From Rhodopirellula sp. P2 (GTDB lineage: Bacteria; Planctomycetota; Planctomycetia; Pirellulales; Pirellulaceae), in assembly GCF_028768465.1 (NCBI RefSeq), contig NZ_CP118225.1, positions 2,151,001 through 2,215,000 of the forward strand: a stretch of DNA of 64,000 nucleotides, given 5' to 3'. Below are positions 54,353 through 63,239 of this stretch, in pieces. The notes beneath the pieces are model-generated. The model had not been told where the DNA came from and did not search any database. It saw only the letters and a program-made list of their open reading frames with translations. The translations under genes and the position numbers were made by a program. The first letter of the stretch is position 1. Each line of letters starts with the position of its first letter.

Positions 54353-54638
54353 GGTAAACTCGAATGGAAAGAACGTTTGTGTCGAGGCTGGGATGGCCAG
54401 CTTATATCAGATCCGATTTTAACACTGATTCCACGACCTGTAAGACTTGCTTTTGTTCCATGACGGCCGATTGCCGTGACTTTCGCTGGTGCATTCGAAA
54501 TAGGTGTACAATCGAATGCGGGTGAATCAGGATTGCCTGCAGCAACGGGCGTGCTGCTTTCGCTTCAGTTGCGGTCATCACCGGCGATCAGAACCAAGGA
54601 AGTCGCCGGCGTCTTGTATCATTGCGTTTTGGAATCAG

Positions 54639-56078
54639 ATGTTTCTAGTCGATCACGCAATTGTTTTCACCACAGTTCGCTTCAGGGGAATTGTCTGCTT
54701 TTGTGTGCTGGCGACCCTGACGGCAGGCTGTCATTCAGAGAAAGCCCAGACCGTCCCCGAGCAAGGGATTTCCCTTCGGGCCGGTGTTCAGCAGAGTGGG
54801 GCGTCTTCGGAAGCGGAGGCAGTCGCCAGCCAGGCAGTGGTGGAACCGCCCCGGACAACGTTTCAAGGAAGGGAAGAAGAAACGTTCGAAATCGGAGTGC
54901 TTGCCTTGCAAGATGAGGCTGCAATTGCGTTGGAAGCTGATGACCATGACAAAGCTTATCGACTTGCTCGCCAAGTCATGCGTCGAGCTCCGGATGATCC
55001 GAGATCCATCTTTTTAATGGCTCGTGTCTTAGGCAGACGCCAGCGTTTCCCAGAAGCGATCCAGATGCTTGATAGACTGGCTTTGACCACGCCTGACGCA
55101 AGACTTCCTGTTTGGGGGCAGACTGCCCAGTGGATGGTTCAATTTGGAAAGTGGGAAGAAGCAGAGCGGCGTTTCCGCATGCTTTTGAAGAAAGCTCCTG
55201 AAGCAACGTTGGTTCATCGCAAGCTGGCTGAATTGCTGATTCGGCAAGGCCGAACTTCGGAAGCGATGGAGCACTTGTTAACACTTTGTCGACAGGGGGA
55301 CATCGAAGAACTCGAGCTTCGGCACTTGCTTTCCGGTGGGCAACCGTTGCATGGTGATACCACGCTCGAGGAACTCGCTCCAATCGGCTATCTCGGCAGG
55401 GCTGGATTCAATCTCAGTCGAGGCGAATGGGACTTGGCGAGAAGAGAGCTCGAAGGAATTGAACCAATTCCTAGCGATGCGTTGTCACTTTTGGGACGTG
55501 TCTACCTCCACCTCGAAGACGAAGAACTCCTGAGCGGCTGGAGCGATGACGTCTCACGCATCGAGAGTGTCGATTCCGAATGGTGTTTTGCCAAGGGAGC
55601 GATCCTTGCACGTCAGGGAGATCACTTGCTAGCAGTTCGGCTTTTGTGCAAGGCAGTGCTATTGGATTCGACGGATAGCGACGCATACCTTCTGCTCAGT
55701 CAGTCTTTGTTGGAGCTGGACAGGCAAAACGAATCGCAAGAAGCCGCAAGGCGGTTCCAGTGGATCTCTGAAACGAAGCGAATTGGTCGTGACATGTCTT
55801 TGACCGAAGACCGTGACGACGCGATGTTCGTCAGACTGATCACGAATTTGGACAAGTTGCAACGTCCTTGGGAATCTTTGCATTGGTGCGGCGTGCGTTT
55901 GGCTTATGCAAAGGCAAGCAACTCACTCTCGAATGACGAACTCGATGGTTTGGTAGAACAAATCAAGCAACGCAGCACCAATCTCCGCAACAAGGAGTGG
56001 GTTGAAGACCGCAAATTTGTGCTTTGTGGGATCGATCTCGATTCTCTCCAGCAGAACGACGCACCGAAAGAACCGTGA
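54639..56078 (+). CDS. TPR-repeat lipoprotein, divergent partner of the multihaem cytochrome
   Basis: A 479-residue protein. ATG 54639 gives a signal with lipobox LTAGC (FCVLATLTAGCHSE); the frame upstream of it is Cys/Arg-rich and unlikely to be translated. Residues about 85-350 contain TPR-like helical repeats (AIALEADDHDKAYRLARQVM, LGRRQRFPEAIQMLDRLAL, QFGKWEEAERRFRMLLKKAP, LAELLIRQGRTSEAMEHLL). The C-terminal 130 residues are helical without clear repeats. It probably sits on a membrane as a scaffold; the shared intergenic region suggests it serves the cytochrome system. Confidence 0.85.
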   Translation: MFLVDHAIVFTTVRFRGIVCFCVLATLTAGCHSEKAQTVPEQGISLRAGVQQSGASSEAEAVASQAVVEPPRTTFQGREEETFEIGVLALQDEAAIALEADDHDKAYRLARQVMRRAPDDPRSIFLMARVLGRRQRFPEAIQMLDRLALTTPDARLPVWGQTAQWMVQFGKWEEAERRFRMLLKKAPEATLVHRKLAELLIRQGRTSEAMEHLLTLCRQGDIEELELRHLLSGGQPLHGDTTLEELAPIGYLGRAGFNLSRGEWDLARRELEGIEPIPSDALSLLGRVYLHLEDEELLSGWSDDVSRIESVDSEWCFAKGAILARQGDHLLAVRLLCKAVLLDSTDSDAYLLLSQSLLELDRQNESQEAARRFQWISETKRIGRDMSLTEDRDDAMFVRLITNLDKLQRPWESLHWCGVRLAYAKASNSLSNDELDGLVEQIKQRSTNLRNKEWVEDRKFVLCGIDLDSLQQNDAPKEP

Positions 56079-56183
56079 CGCTGAGCGTGAGCATGACTTG
56101 GAATTCAAAGTCAGCCAGTTGCGTCCAAACCGATACGGCGGAAGGCCAGCGGGACTCACATGCGATCCGGTCCAACATGCGTT

Positions 56184-56218
56184 CCTAGGCAGGGTCGCTC
56201 ACAGACTGAATGCCTAGG
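56184..56218. terminator. Stem-loop between convergent genes
   Basis: CCTAGGCA (56184-56191) and TGCCTAGG (56211-56218) form an eight-base stem with a 19-base loop, just between the TPR lipoprotein stop at 56078 and the sigma factor end at 56229. Confidence 0.5.
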
Positions 56219-56228
56219 CCACTGTTGC

Positions 56229-56882
56229 CTAGCGTGTTGGGCGGTTGGCTTCGAGTTGCTTTTCAAGTTGTCGCATGCTGCGTGACAGCAGGACTCGGAT
56301 GGAGACATCGGTTTTGCCGAGTTGTTCTGCGATCTGTTTGGTGGGCATGCCATCGACGTAGCGAAGGCGGATCACGGTTTGCTGCTCTTCGCTCAGTTGA
56401 CCGATGGCTTGGGACATCGCGTTGAGGCGAATGTTCTGGCTGACCACGGCACTCGGGGAGGTCATGCTGGCGGCGAGCATTTGTTCCATGCCCATGGCTC
56501 CGTCGTCACCACTCGACGCACCGCCGCCGTGAATGGATTGTTGCCGGCCCGCGTCGCGGCGTTTCGCGTCGAAGTGGAATCGGTGGGCGTCGACCACTCG
56601 TCTGCGAGCGAGTTGTTGCAGCCACTGCATCACCGAGTATTGGTCCAGCGGCGCTGTTGGCAATCCTGAAATGGCGGCGGTGGCAATTTCTTGGATCAGG
56701 TCATCGACTTCGACCAGTGCCAGCAGGTGTTCGCCGGTGATGGATTTGACAAACCGGAACAACGACTCGCGGTGCTGAGCGATGTATTCGCCCAACGCGT
56801 CCACGTCTCGCTGGCGGATTCGCTGGACCAGCGGATCGTCCGTCTGGGAGCTCGATGGGTCGGGAGAGCTTTCGTCGTTCAT
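56229..56882 (-). CDS. ECF-type RNA polymerase sigma factor
   Basis: A 217-residue extracytoplasmic-function sigma factor. Region 2 is visible as LFRFVKSITG and VEVDDLIQEIATAAI, and region 4 as LSEEQQTVIRLRYVDGMPTK with the helix-turn-helix QIAEQLGKTDVSIRVLLSR. The two are joined by a Gly/Ser-rich linker. ATG 56882 is preferred; the upstream in-frame extension would run into the divergent promoter and the kinase start. No anti-sigma gene is adjacent. Instead the gene diverges, over 148 bases, from a Ser/Thr kinase, a pairing seen repeatedly in planctomycetes. Confidence 0.92.
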   Translation of the reverse strand: MNDESSPDPSSSQTDDPLVQRIRQRDVDALGEYIAQHRESLFRFVKSITGEHLLALVEVDDLIQEIATAAISGLPTAPLDQYSVMQWLQQLARRRVVDAHRFHFDAKRRDAGRQQSIHGGGASSGDDGAMGMEQMLAASMTSPSAVVSQNIRLNAMSQAIGQLSEEQQTVIRLRYVDGMPTKQIAEQLGKTDVSIRVLLSRSMRQLEKQLEANRPTR

Positions 56883-57030
56883 CGTGGGAACCGAAGGAGA
56901 ACCAGCGAGTGGCGGGCGGGCGAGAAAGGGCAACCAATCAGATGCATGCCATCTTACCGGGGGGATCGCTATCATGGGCGTGCCGTCATGTTTTCCAGTT
57001 CGATGAATCTCGAAACACCCTTTCAGCGTC

Positions 57031-59310
57031 ATGACGTCTCGACTGTCATCCAAAGGCCGTGCTTCCGCCACCGCGGAGGATTCCACGCTGGATTTGGATG
57101 AGATCCTGCTGGAGTGCCTGGAACGCTTGGCGGAACACGATGACGGTGGGACTCCCCAGCGAGTTTGGGAGTTGCTCCCAAAACGCGTTCAGAGCGATGC
57201 CAAGGCGGGTGATCGCTCGGGCCGTTTTGTCTTGGTCGAAATGGTGAAGATGAGCATGGCGATCGCGGTTCAGAACGAATGCCCGCGATGGCTGGATGAC
57301 TACTTCGAGGCATTTCCGGAATGGTTCACAGCGGAGTCGGCGCCATTTGACTTGGTGATGGAAGAGATCCAGCTCCGCCGCGAATGTGGGCAGGCCCCGG
57401 AACGCGCGCATTATCAAGATCGATTCCCGCATCTCGAACCGGTTCTGCAACCGCTGTTTGATTCGTCGGCCGAGCAGCACGCGTCGATTGCAAAAACGCC
57501 TCGCCGTGGGCCGCCGACGGAATTCAAGGCGGGAGCGGTGGTGGATGATTTTGAGATCATTCAGAAACTGGGAGAGGGTGCATTCGCTCATGTGTACCTG
57601 GCACGCCAGAATACGATGTCGCGATTGGTCGCTTTGAAAGTTGCCAACGACACCGGGGACGAGCCTCAAGCACTCGCGCAGTTTGATCATCCCAACATCG
57701 TGCGAGTCTTTGATCAGCGGCAGGTGGCGGTCCGTGATGACGAAGCGAATGGCAACTTGTCCGAGTTGTATTTGCTCTACATGCAGTTCCATCCCGGTGG
57801 CACGTTGGCGGAGGTCGTTCGTTTGGCTCGCTCGGTTCCGCTGGCCAACCGCGATGGAGACATTTATCTGCAGTCGGTGGACCAGGCACTGCTCGAGTCG
57901 GCACAGGTGGTTCCGGATCGTTCGACCACGCGGGCGTGGTTGTCCGGATGCGAATGGTCCAAGGCGGTTGCCTGGGTGGGGATGCAGTTGGCCGATTCCT
58001 TGCAGACCGCGCACGAAGCGGGGGTGCTGCATCGCGACGTGAAACCAGCCAACGTTTTATTGACCGCGGAAGGTTTGCCGCAACTCGCGGATTTCAATGT
58101 GTCGATGGCTGGGACAGCTGGTCGTGCCGGTGCCGCATCCTCGCTGGGTGGTTCGGTTGGTTACATGGCTCCCGAGCATCTTGATGCGATGAGCATCACG
58201 CGAAAGGGGCGTCCGGAAGATGTCGCTGAGGCGGCGGATTTGTATTCGTTGGCGGTGTTGTTGTGGGAATTGTGGCAAGGCAAACGACCGTTTGATTGTG
58301 CTCCAGGGACTCCGTCTTGGACGGAGTTGTTGGAAGAGCAACACGCGGCCCGGCAGCGGGAGTTTTTGATTCCCGATCGATTGGACACACCGTCGGAACG
58401 CGTCTTGGAAAGCGTGTTGCGATCCGCGTTGTCGGTGGATCCCGCGGATCGCCCGGAAAACGGCACGGCGATGGGCGGTAGCCTGCGGTTGGCGATGCAT
58501 CCGGAAGCGGCACGTTTGTTTGATCCCAAGCCGGGATCGTGGATGCACGCGTTGGGAAAGATTTCTCCGTGGTGGCTTTCCGTGGTTTCGATTTTGCTGC
58601 CCAACATCGCGGCGGGATTCATCAACTACTTTTACAACCACAGCGAGATCATGCCGGAGGAAATGCGGCCAAGTCTGGATGAGTTTGCCCTCTGGGTGAA
58701 TTCGGTTGCCTTCCCATTGGGCGTGGGATTGATCGTCATTTACACACGTGCGTCCGCGAGAGCATTGAAGGCGTCGCGGGGAGGCGATTCGGTGGGCGAG
58801 CAGGAGCTGAACTCAATGCTGCGTCTGGGATATCGAGCCGCCTCGATCGGAGGCACCTGTTGGTTGATTGCTGGCATGGTGTACCCGCTGTTGTTGAAAG
58901 CCCGGTTTGACGAATTCACGGACGGGCAAGCCTTTCATTTCTTTGCGTCGTTGATGATTTGTGGCGGGGTGGCGATGGTGTACCCGCTGTTTGCACTGAA
59001 CGTCGTCGCCACCTGTGTGCACTACCCGAGGATGATTCGACCGACGATGCGGGATCCCAACTTCGAACGTCATGCTCAGCAGATGATCGGTGATAGCGAA
59101 TCCTTTTTGTTGATCGCGGCGGTCATCCCGTTGATGGGAGCGGCCTTGATCGTGTTTGGGGAAGGTCAAGCGAAGGAGTATCTGTTGATCGCCATCATCG
59201 CGGGCATGATCGGGCTGCTCGGTGCGTTTGCCAGCTACCGCATCATCGTTCGAACCTGGGCCGTGCTGGCAGAGGTGCTCTCCAACGAAACAACGGCCAC
59301 GCCGCGTTGA
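57031..59310 (+). CDS. Transmembrane Ser/Thr protein kinase with DFN motif
   Basis: A 759-residue kinase. An N-terminal helical region of about 170 residues precedes the kinase domain: glycine loop LGEGAFAHVYLA near residue 181, VALKVAND, catalytic loop H334-R-D in HRDVKPANVLL, then LADFNVSMAG, where Asn replaces the usual Gly of DFG, and SVGYMAPEHL. After the kinase there are about six membrane segments, such as FALWVNSVAFPLGVGLIVIY and LLIAIIAGMIGLLGAFAS. The membrane part is therefore C-terminal and multi-spanning rather than the single helix common in bacterial kinases. The gene diverges from an ECF sigma factor, a likely output of its signalling. Confidence 0.92.
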   Translation: MTSRLSSKGRASATAEDSTLDLDEILLECLERLAEHDDGGTPQRVWELLPKRVQSDAKAGDRSGRFVLVEMVKMSMAIAVQNECPRWLDDYFEAFPEWFTAESAPFDLVMEEIQLRRECGQAPERAHYQDRFPHLEPVLQPLFDSSAEQHASIAKTPRRGPPTEFKAGAVVDDFEIIQKLGEGAFAHVYLARQNTMSRLVALKVANDTGDEPQALAQFDHPNIVRVFDQRQVAVRDDEANGNLSELYLLYMQFHPGGTLAEVVRLARSVPLANRDGDIYLQSVDQALLESAQVVPDRSTTRAWLSGCEWSKAVAWVGMQLADSLQTAHEAGVLHRDVKPANVLLTAEGLPQLADFNVSMAGTAGRAGAASSLGGSVGYMAPEHLDAMSITRKGRPEDVAEAADLYSLAVLLWELWQGKRPFDCAPGTPSWTELLEEQHAARQREFLIPDRLDTPSERVLESVLRSALSVDPADRPENGTAMGGSLRLAMHPEAARLFDPKPGSWMHALGKISPWWLSVVSILLPNIAAGFINYFYNHSEIMPEEMRPSLDEFALWVNSVAFPLGVGLIVIYTRASARALKASRGGDSVGEQELNSMLRLGYRAASIGGTCWLIAGMVYPLLLKARFDEFTDGQAFHFFASLMICGGVAMVYPLFALNVVATCVHYPRMIRPTMRDPNFERHAQQMIGDSESFLLIAAVIPLMGAALIVFGEGQAKEYLLIAIIAGMIGLLGAFASYRIIVRTWAVLAEVLSNETTATPR

Positions 59311-59349
59311 GGCCTGACCGTTGGGTCCATGACGGTTCGGTGGAATCAA

Positions 59350-60063
59350 TCACTGCGAAAGGTTGTTTGCCTTCGGTGTGATTTGCTGGATGGCCGAACG
59401 CAGCGGGTCCTGGGGAGGCACTGCTGAGTTGGCAGGGGCTGCTGGACCAATTTCGCTGCCTTGTGGTGCGAAGTTGGTGGGGGGAGCCACGTTGGGTTGC
59501 ACCGTTGTGGCCGGACCGGTTGTCGCCGGAGCCACCTCCGTTGTCGTTTCGATCGCGACGGTCTCGATGGTTTCGATTGGCAAGGAATCCAATGGGAAGC
59601 ATTGGCGATTGTTGAATTCGTCGCTTTCGAAGAACTCGTCCCAGCTGTCGATGTGCACGGTCAAATGTTGCAGCCCGATGATCAGCCCACCGCGGTTGCC
59701 CATGGCAAGTGTCTCGATGGGCAGTGCGACTTCCACCTGCAGAGCTCCGTTGGCGGGAATGTGTTTGGCGATCACGGTGACGCGTGGTGAATGTGGTCTC
59801 GCTTGGCCAAGCGATCCGATGGCGGTGACGTGAAAGTTGTCGACGCAGCGGTTGCTCTGGTTGGCGATCACGATCCCGAAACGCGGGCCGCAAGAATGAT
59901 CGATGACCGGGAGTTGTTTGACCTCGACGATTTCCAAGTCGCCGATTTCGTCGGCTGGAACGAGGAAGCCTTGGCCTTGGCACGCGACGATGCCGATGGT
60001 CACGAACGCGATGAACAGGATGGCCGTGTTGAGTGCCTTCACGGAAAAGGTGGTGCGATACAT
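59350..60063 (-). CDS. Exported CARDB-like domain protein
   Basis: A 237-residue protein. ATG 60063 opens a signal segment (TAILFIAFVTIGIVACQG). Residues about 45-165 resemble a CARDB/immunoglobulin-like adhesion module: CGPRFGIVIANQSNRCVDNF, SPRVTVIAKHIPANGALQVE and VALPIETLAMG. The C-terminal 70 residues are Pro/Thr/Ala-rich (TTTEVAPATTGPATTVQPN), like a flexible surface stalk. Such proteins bind other surface molecules. It ends 39 bases from the kinase gene, which converges on it. Confidence 0.72.
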   Translation of the reverse strand: MYRTTFSVKALNTAILFIAFVTIGIVACQGQGFLVPADEIGDLEIVEVKQLPVIDHSCGPRFGIVIANQSNRCVDNFHVTAIGSLGQARPHSPRVTVIAKHIPANGALQVEVALPIETLAMGNRGGLIIGLQHLTVHIDSWDEFFESDEFNNRQCFPLDSLPIETIETVAIETTTEVAPATTGPATTVQPNVAPPTNFAPQGSEIGPAAPANSAVPPQDPLRSAIQQITPKANNLSQ

Positions 60064-60191
60064 GGGATTGTGCCTTGGAGACGTTTTAGATGATTCATGA
60101 AAAAGCCCGGCAATCCACTGTTGGGATGTACCGGGCATGCCGTGCGTTGGTGGTGATCCGGTGTTGCGAGACAATCACCAGATGAAGTGGT

Positions 60192-60626
60192 TCACCAGCA
60201 TCCCCAGTAGCTGGTGTAGACGGGGGTGTAGTAGTGGTGCACAACAGGTTTGTAGTGCACGACAGGGGCGTAGCTGTACGAGGCGTAGCTGTAGGGGCTG
60301 TAGTAAGAGCTGTAATGATTGTGGTAGCTGTAGCTGCGGTGCCCATAGCTGCGATGGCCGTAGTTGCCACGGAAGCGGCGATAGCAGGCTGCGACCGCTT
60401 CTTCCGAATCCACTCCGTCTTCACCATCGTTGAGCAGCGATTCGACGTCAGCCAGTCCGAGTTGCATGTCGTCAGCCGAGGCTACGTCGGCGGTCTCCAT
60501 GTCGGTTGTGTTGTTGCTTTCGGCAGCGGCCAAGCGAGCGAGCAAGTTGTCGTCGGCTTGGACGGCGGTGCCAGCCAAGCAGAAGGTCAGAGCCAGAGCA
60601 GCGGTGATCAGGTTTCGTGTGGACAT
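60192..60626 (-). CDS. Secreted Tyr/His-rich small protein
   Basis: A 144-residue protein I cannot assign. ATG 60626 opens a signal peptide (MSTRNLITAALALTFCLAG, cleavage near AVQA). An acidic middle region (ESLLNDGEDGVDSEEA) is followed by a C-terminal 65 residues rich in Tyr, His and Ser (HRSYGHRSYSYHNHYSSYY), with a repeated HKPVV/YKPVVHH element. The composition suggests an envelope or matrix protein, perhaps metal-binding or cross-linked. It is in a run of secreted proteins on both strands. Confidence 0.7.
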   Translation of the reverse strand: MSTRNLITAALALTFCLAGTAVQADDNLLARLAAAESNNTTDMETADVASADDMQLGLADVESLLNDGEDGVDSEEAVAACYRRFRGNYGHRSYGHRSYSYHNHYSSYYSPYSYASYSYAPVVHYKPVVHHYYTPVYTSYWGCW

Positions 60627-60872
60627 CGTTCTGTTTCCATTCAAGAAGTTGGTTGTGCGGCGGTGAAGAAAGTCGCCAGCGAGTTTGCCGCGTCGGTTCG
60701 CTGTCGTTCGTCTTGTGACTGAACGGCTAAGCGGTCGAGTGCCAAAGTTGTTACTGGAAAAAACGAATTTGTTTTTGGAAACTCCAATCGGTAACAACTT
60801 GACCGAGGTTTCGCTTGGAAAGCATCGCCCACACGCGTGCGTGATCCTTTCCCTTTTAAAACGAGCGAACCC

Positions 60873-61802
60873 ATGCGTCTCACACACCGCAGTCACTGCT
60901 TGGCTCTGTTGTTCATTGTTCTGCCCGCCACCCGCGGTTTGTCGGATGACGAACTGTTTTCAAAAGTCGCGATGGACTCGGTTTTCACCACCGCGTCTTC
61001 GAAGCTGACCAACGAGTCCGAAAAGACCACCCTCACGATCGAGGCCGAAGCGGCGAAAGTCGACGCGATTGAGGACCTGGACGAACTCTTCCCGCTCGCG
61101 AAAGAGATCGACGAAGATGCGGTTCGGGAATTGGGTGCGATTCGGGTGGTCAGCCAAGCGGACAAGTGGCGTCTTTCAACTCGCATGACCCTCCAGGGCG
61201 AATCCCCACAGGTGGTCTTCGAAATGGCTTTGGTCACGCTTGGCGAAACGCCCGTCGAAGGCGAACGAGCGATCTGGCTGTCGCTGATGGAAATCGGGCA
61301 AGCGACCCCGTCAACCTTCTTTGCTGTCAATCGCGAATCGGCGGAGGCTGGCAAACCGGGGCAGTTGGTGCTGCGTTCAACGCTGTCCGCCGTGGGGCTG
61401 ACCACTGAATCGCTGCGTTCCAAGCTGCAATCGCTCAGCCAATTCGCGGTGGAAAAATCGCCTGCCTGGTCGCCATTGCAAGCGGAAGCAGCGAAGAGCA
61501 CGGTGAAGCCCGCAGCCGCTGAGTTCTCTCTGGTCGGCCAATGGCTAGCGACTCCGGTTTCCGGCGAGGCCTACGCCATCGAGTTGAAAGCGACTGTGGA
61601 TGGTTCTGGTCCGTTTCAGTTGGTGCACGTCAAAGATTCCAAATCGACGGTGTCGTCCGGGAATTACTCCCTGAAAGAAGGTCAGTTCTCGCTGCAGGCC
61701 GACGCGGGGGCTCCATTGGTCTTCCCGCTGAAGTGGAGCGGTGCCGACCAGTTCGAACTGGAAATTGGGAGTGTCCAAGTGAATTTCAGCCGTCAGAAAT
61801 GA
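60873..61802 (+). CDS. Secreted hypothetical protein
   Basis: A 309-residue protein with a signal peptide from ATG 60873 (MRLTHRSHCLALLFIVLPA). No domain is recognised. An acidic segment (VDAIEDLDELFPLAKEIDED) precedes a region of alternating helices and strands (LRSTLSAVGLTTESLRSKLQ), and the last 100 residues form an apparent beta domain (GQWLATPVSGEAYAIELKAT ... KWSGADQFELEIGSVQVNF) like a lipocalin or hydrolase-associated C-terminal module. It precedes, with an 82-base gap, a trypsin-like protease on the same strand and could be its partner. Confidence 0.7.
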   Translation: MRLTHRSHCLALLFIVLPATRGLSDDELFSKVAMDSVFTTASSKLTNESEKTTLTIEAEAAKVDAIEDLDELFPLAKEIDEDAVRELGAIRVVSQADKWRLSTRMTLQGESPQVVFEMALVTLGETPVEGERAIWLSLMEIGQATPSTFFAVNRESAEAGKPGQLVLRSTLSAVGLTTESLRSKLQSLSQFAVEKSPAWSPLQAEAAKSTVKPAAAEFSLVGQWLATPVSGEAYAIELKATVDGSGPFQLVHVKDSKSTVSSGNYSLKEGQFSLQADAGAPLVFPLKWSGADQFELEIGSVQVNFSRQK

Positions 61803-61884
61803 TTTTCGGTAACACCCGGCGACAGAATCCGCTGGGTCTTTTGTTCCCTGTTCCGCACCACACCTGATTTGATGGGGTGATCCA

Positions 61885-63111
61885 ATGTTCCGCTGCCGCC
61901 TGACTCGAATGCTTCGAATTGCTTTTCATCGTTGGATGTCGTTGCTCTGCCCTGCCCTCGTGCTGGTCATCTCGCTGCAATCCACGAACGCCATGGCGGG
62001 CGGCGAAACCTACCAAAAAGCCCTTCCTTCGACCGTTTGGATCATCACCGCCAACGGGGAAGACCAGACCTCGACCGGAACGGGAGTCTTCATCGACGCC
62101 GACAAAAAATTGGTCCTGACGAACGCTCACGTGGTCGGTGACAGCCGCACCGCAGTGGTTTTCTTCCCAGACAAGAAGAACGGCGAAACCATGGTCAAAC
62201 GCAAGCAATACCTGGATTCGGTGCTGAAATTGGCTCAGCCTGGCCGGATCGTCGCCGTCGATCGCAAGCGTGACTTGGCCCTGATCGAGTTGGCCGAGGT
62301 GCCCGAGCGTGCCGAAGCGATCACGTTGGCTGAATCGAGCGTCGCCACCGGCGAATCGGTGGATTTGATTGGCAACCCAGGTGGTTCCGACGTCCTGTGG
62401 GTCTACACCAGCGGCACGGTCCGGTCGGTTTATCAGAAGAAATTCAAATCGGACCACGGCGAGCACGATTTTCGTGTCGTCGAAACACAGACCCCAATCA
62501 AGCCCGGCGACAGCGGCGGGCCAGTCGTCAACCAAGCCGGCGAATTGATCGCGATCGCCCAGTCATTCTCGCCGTCGCAGAATTTGGTCAGCTACTGCGT
62601 GGACGTTCAGGAGATCAAGGCGTTCGTCAAAAGCCCTTGGAAATCAGCTCCTTTGGGCAGCCGAGTCGTTCTGAAGAACGCCGAGGTCGAATTCGAGTTG
62701 CACTCCACCGGCCACTACGAGGTCAAGCAGAAGCTCTCATCGGGTTCCACGCAGTCCGTCTTCGTTGCCAAGGACACCGAATACTTTCAGCGTGCCGACG
62801 TGCGAAAAGTCTGGTCGTTGGTTTCGGTCAGCGGTGAACAGCCCTCAGCCGAGTTGATGATGCGACTGATGCGTCAAAACTCGGCCACGAAAATTGGCGG
62901 CTGGGTCGTGGAAAAGAACGGGGCAGGCGAGTTTCTGATCCTCTATGTCGCGAAATTGGATGCGACTGCTCCTGACGAAGCCGTGGCGGCTTCGATCAAC
63001 TATGTCGCCCGGATTGCCGGAGCGATGAGCAAACAACTGGAATCCAAGACGCAAGAAGAAACCAAGACCGAGACCTCGACCCAGACGCTCGCATCGTGGT
63101 TGGCCAAGTGA
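61885..63111 (+). CDS. Exported trypsin-like serine protease
   Basis: A 408-residue S1-family (HtrA/DegP-like core) protease. After a signal (MSLLCPALVLVISLQSTNA), the triad is complete: H82 in LTNAHVVG, D130 in RDLALIEL and S210 in PGDSGGPVV. GNPGGSDVLWVYTSGTVRSV is the usual loop before the Ser. There is no PDZ domain; residues about 265-370 instead form a separate alpha-beta domain that I do not recognise, and the tail is Thr/Glu-rich. It likely acts in periplasmic quality control or processing. It follows the secreted hypothetical gene at 60873. Confidence 0.9.
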   Translation: MFRCRLTRMLRIAFHRWMSLLCPALVLVISLQSTNAMAGGETYQKALPSTVWIITANGEDQTSTGTGVFIDADKKLVLTNAHVVGDSRTAVVFFPDKKNGETMVKRKQYLDSVLKLAQPGRIVAVDRKRDLALIELAEVPERAEAITLAESSVATGESVDLIGNPGGSDVLWVYTSGTVRSVYQKKFKSDHGEHDFRVVETQTPIKPGDSGGPVVNQAGELIAIAQSFSPSQNLVSYCVDVQEIKAFVKSPWKSAPLGSRVVLKNAEVEFELHSTGHYEVKQKLSSGSTQSVFVAKDTEYFQRADVRKVWSLVSVSGEQPSAELMMRLMRQNSATKIGGWVVEKNGAGEFLILYVAKLDATAPDEAVAASINYVARIAGAMSKQLESKTQEETKTETSTQTLASWLAK

Positions 63112-63239
63112 AGTCGACATCGTTCGAAAAAGACGAAGTTTCTCTGTAACGCATCCTGAGGTCTGCCGCTTGGCAGTTTGTAAGGCGAAGACATCGCCGC
63201 GACGCAAATCCAAACTTTCCAAAGACCGGAGACAGAACG

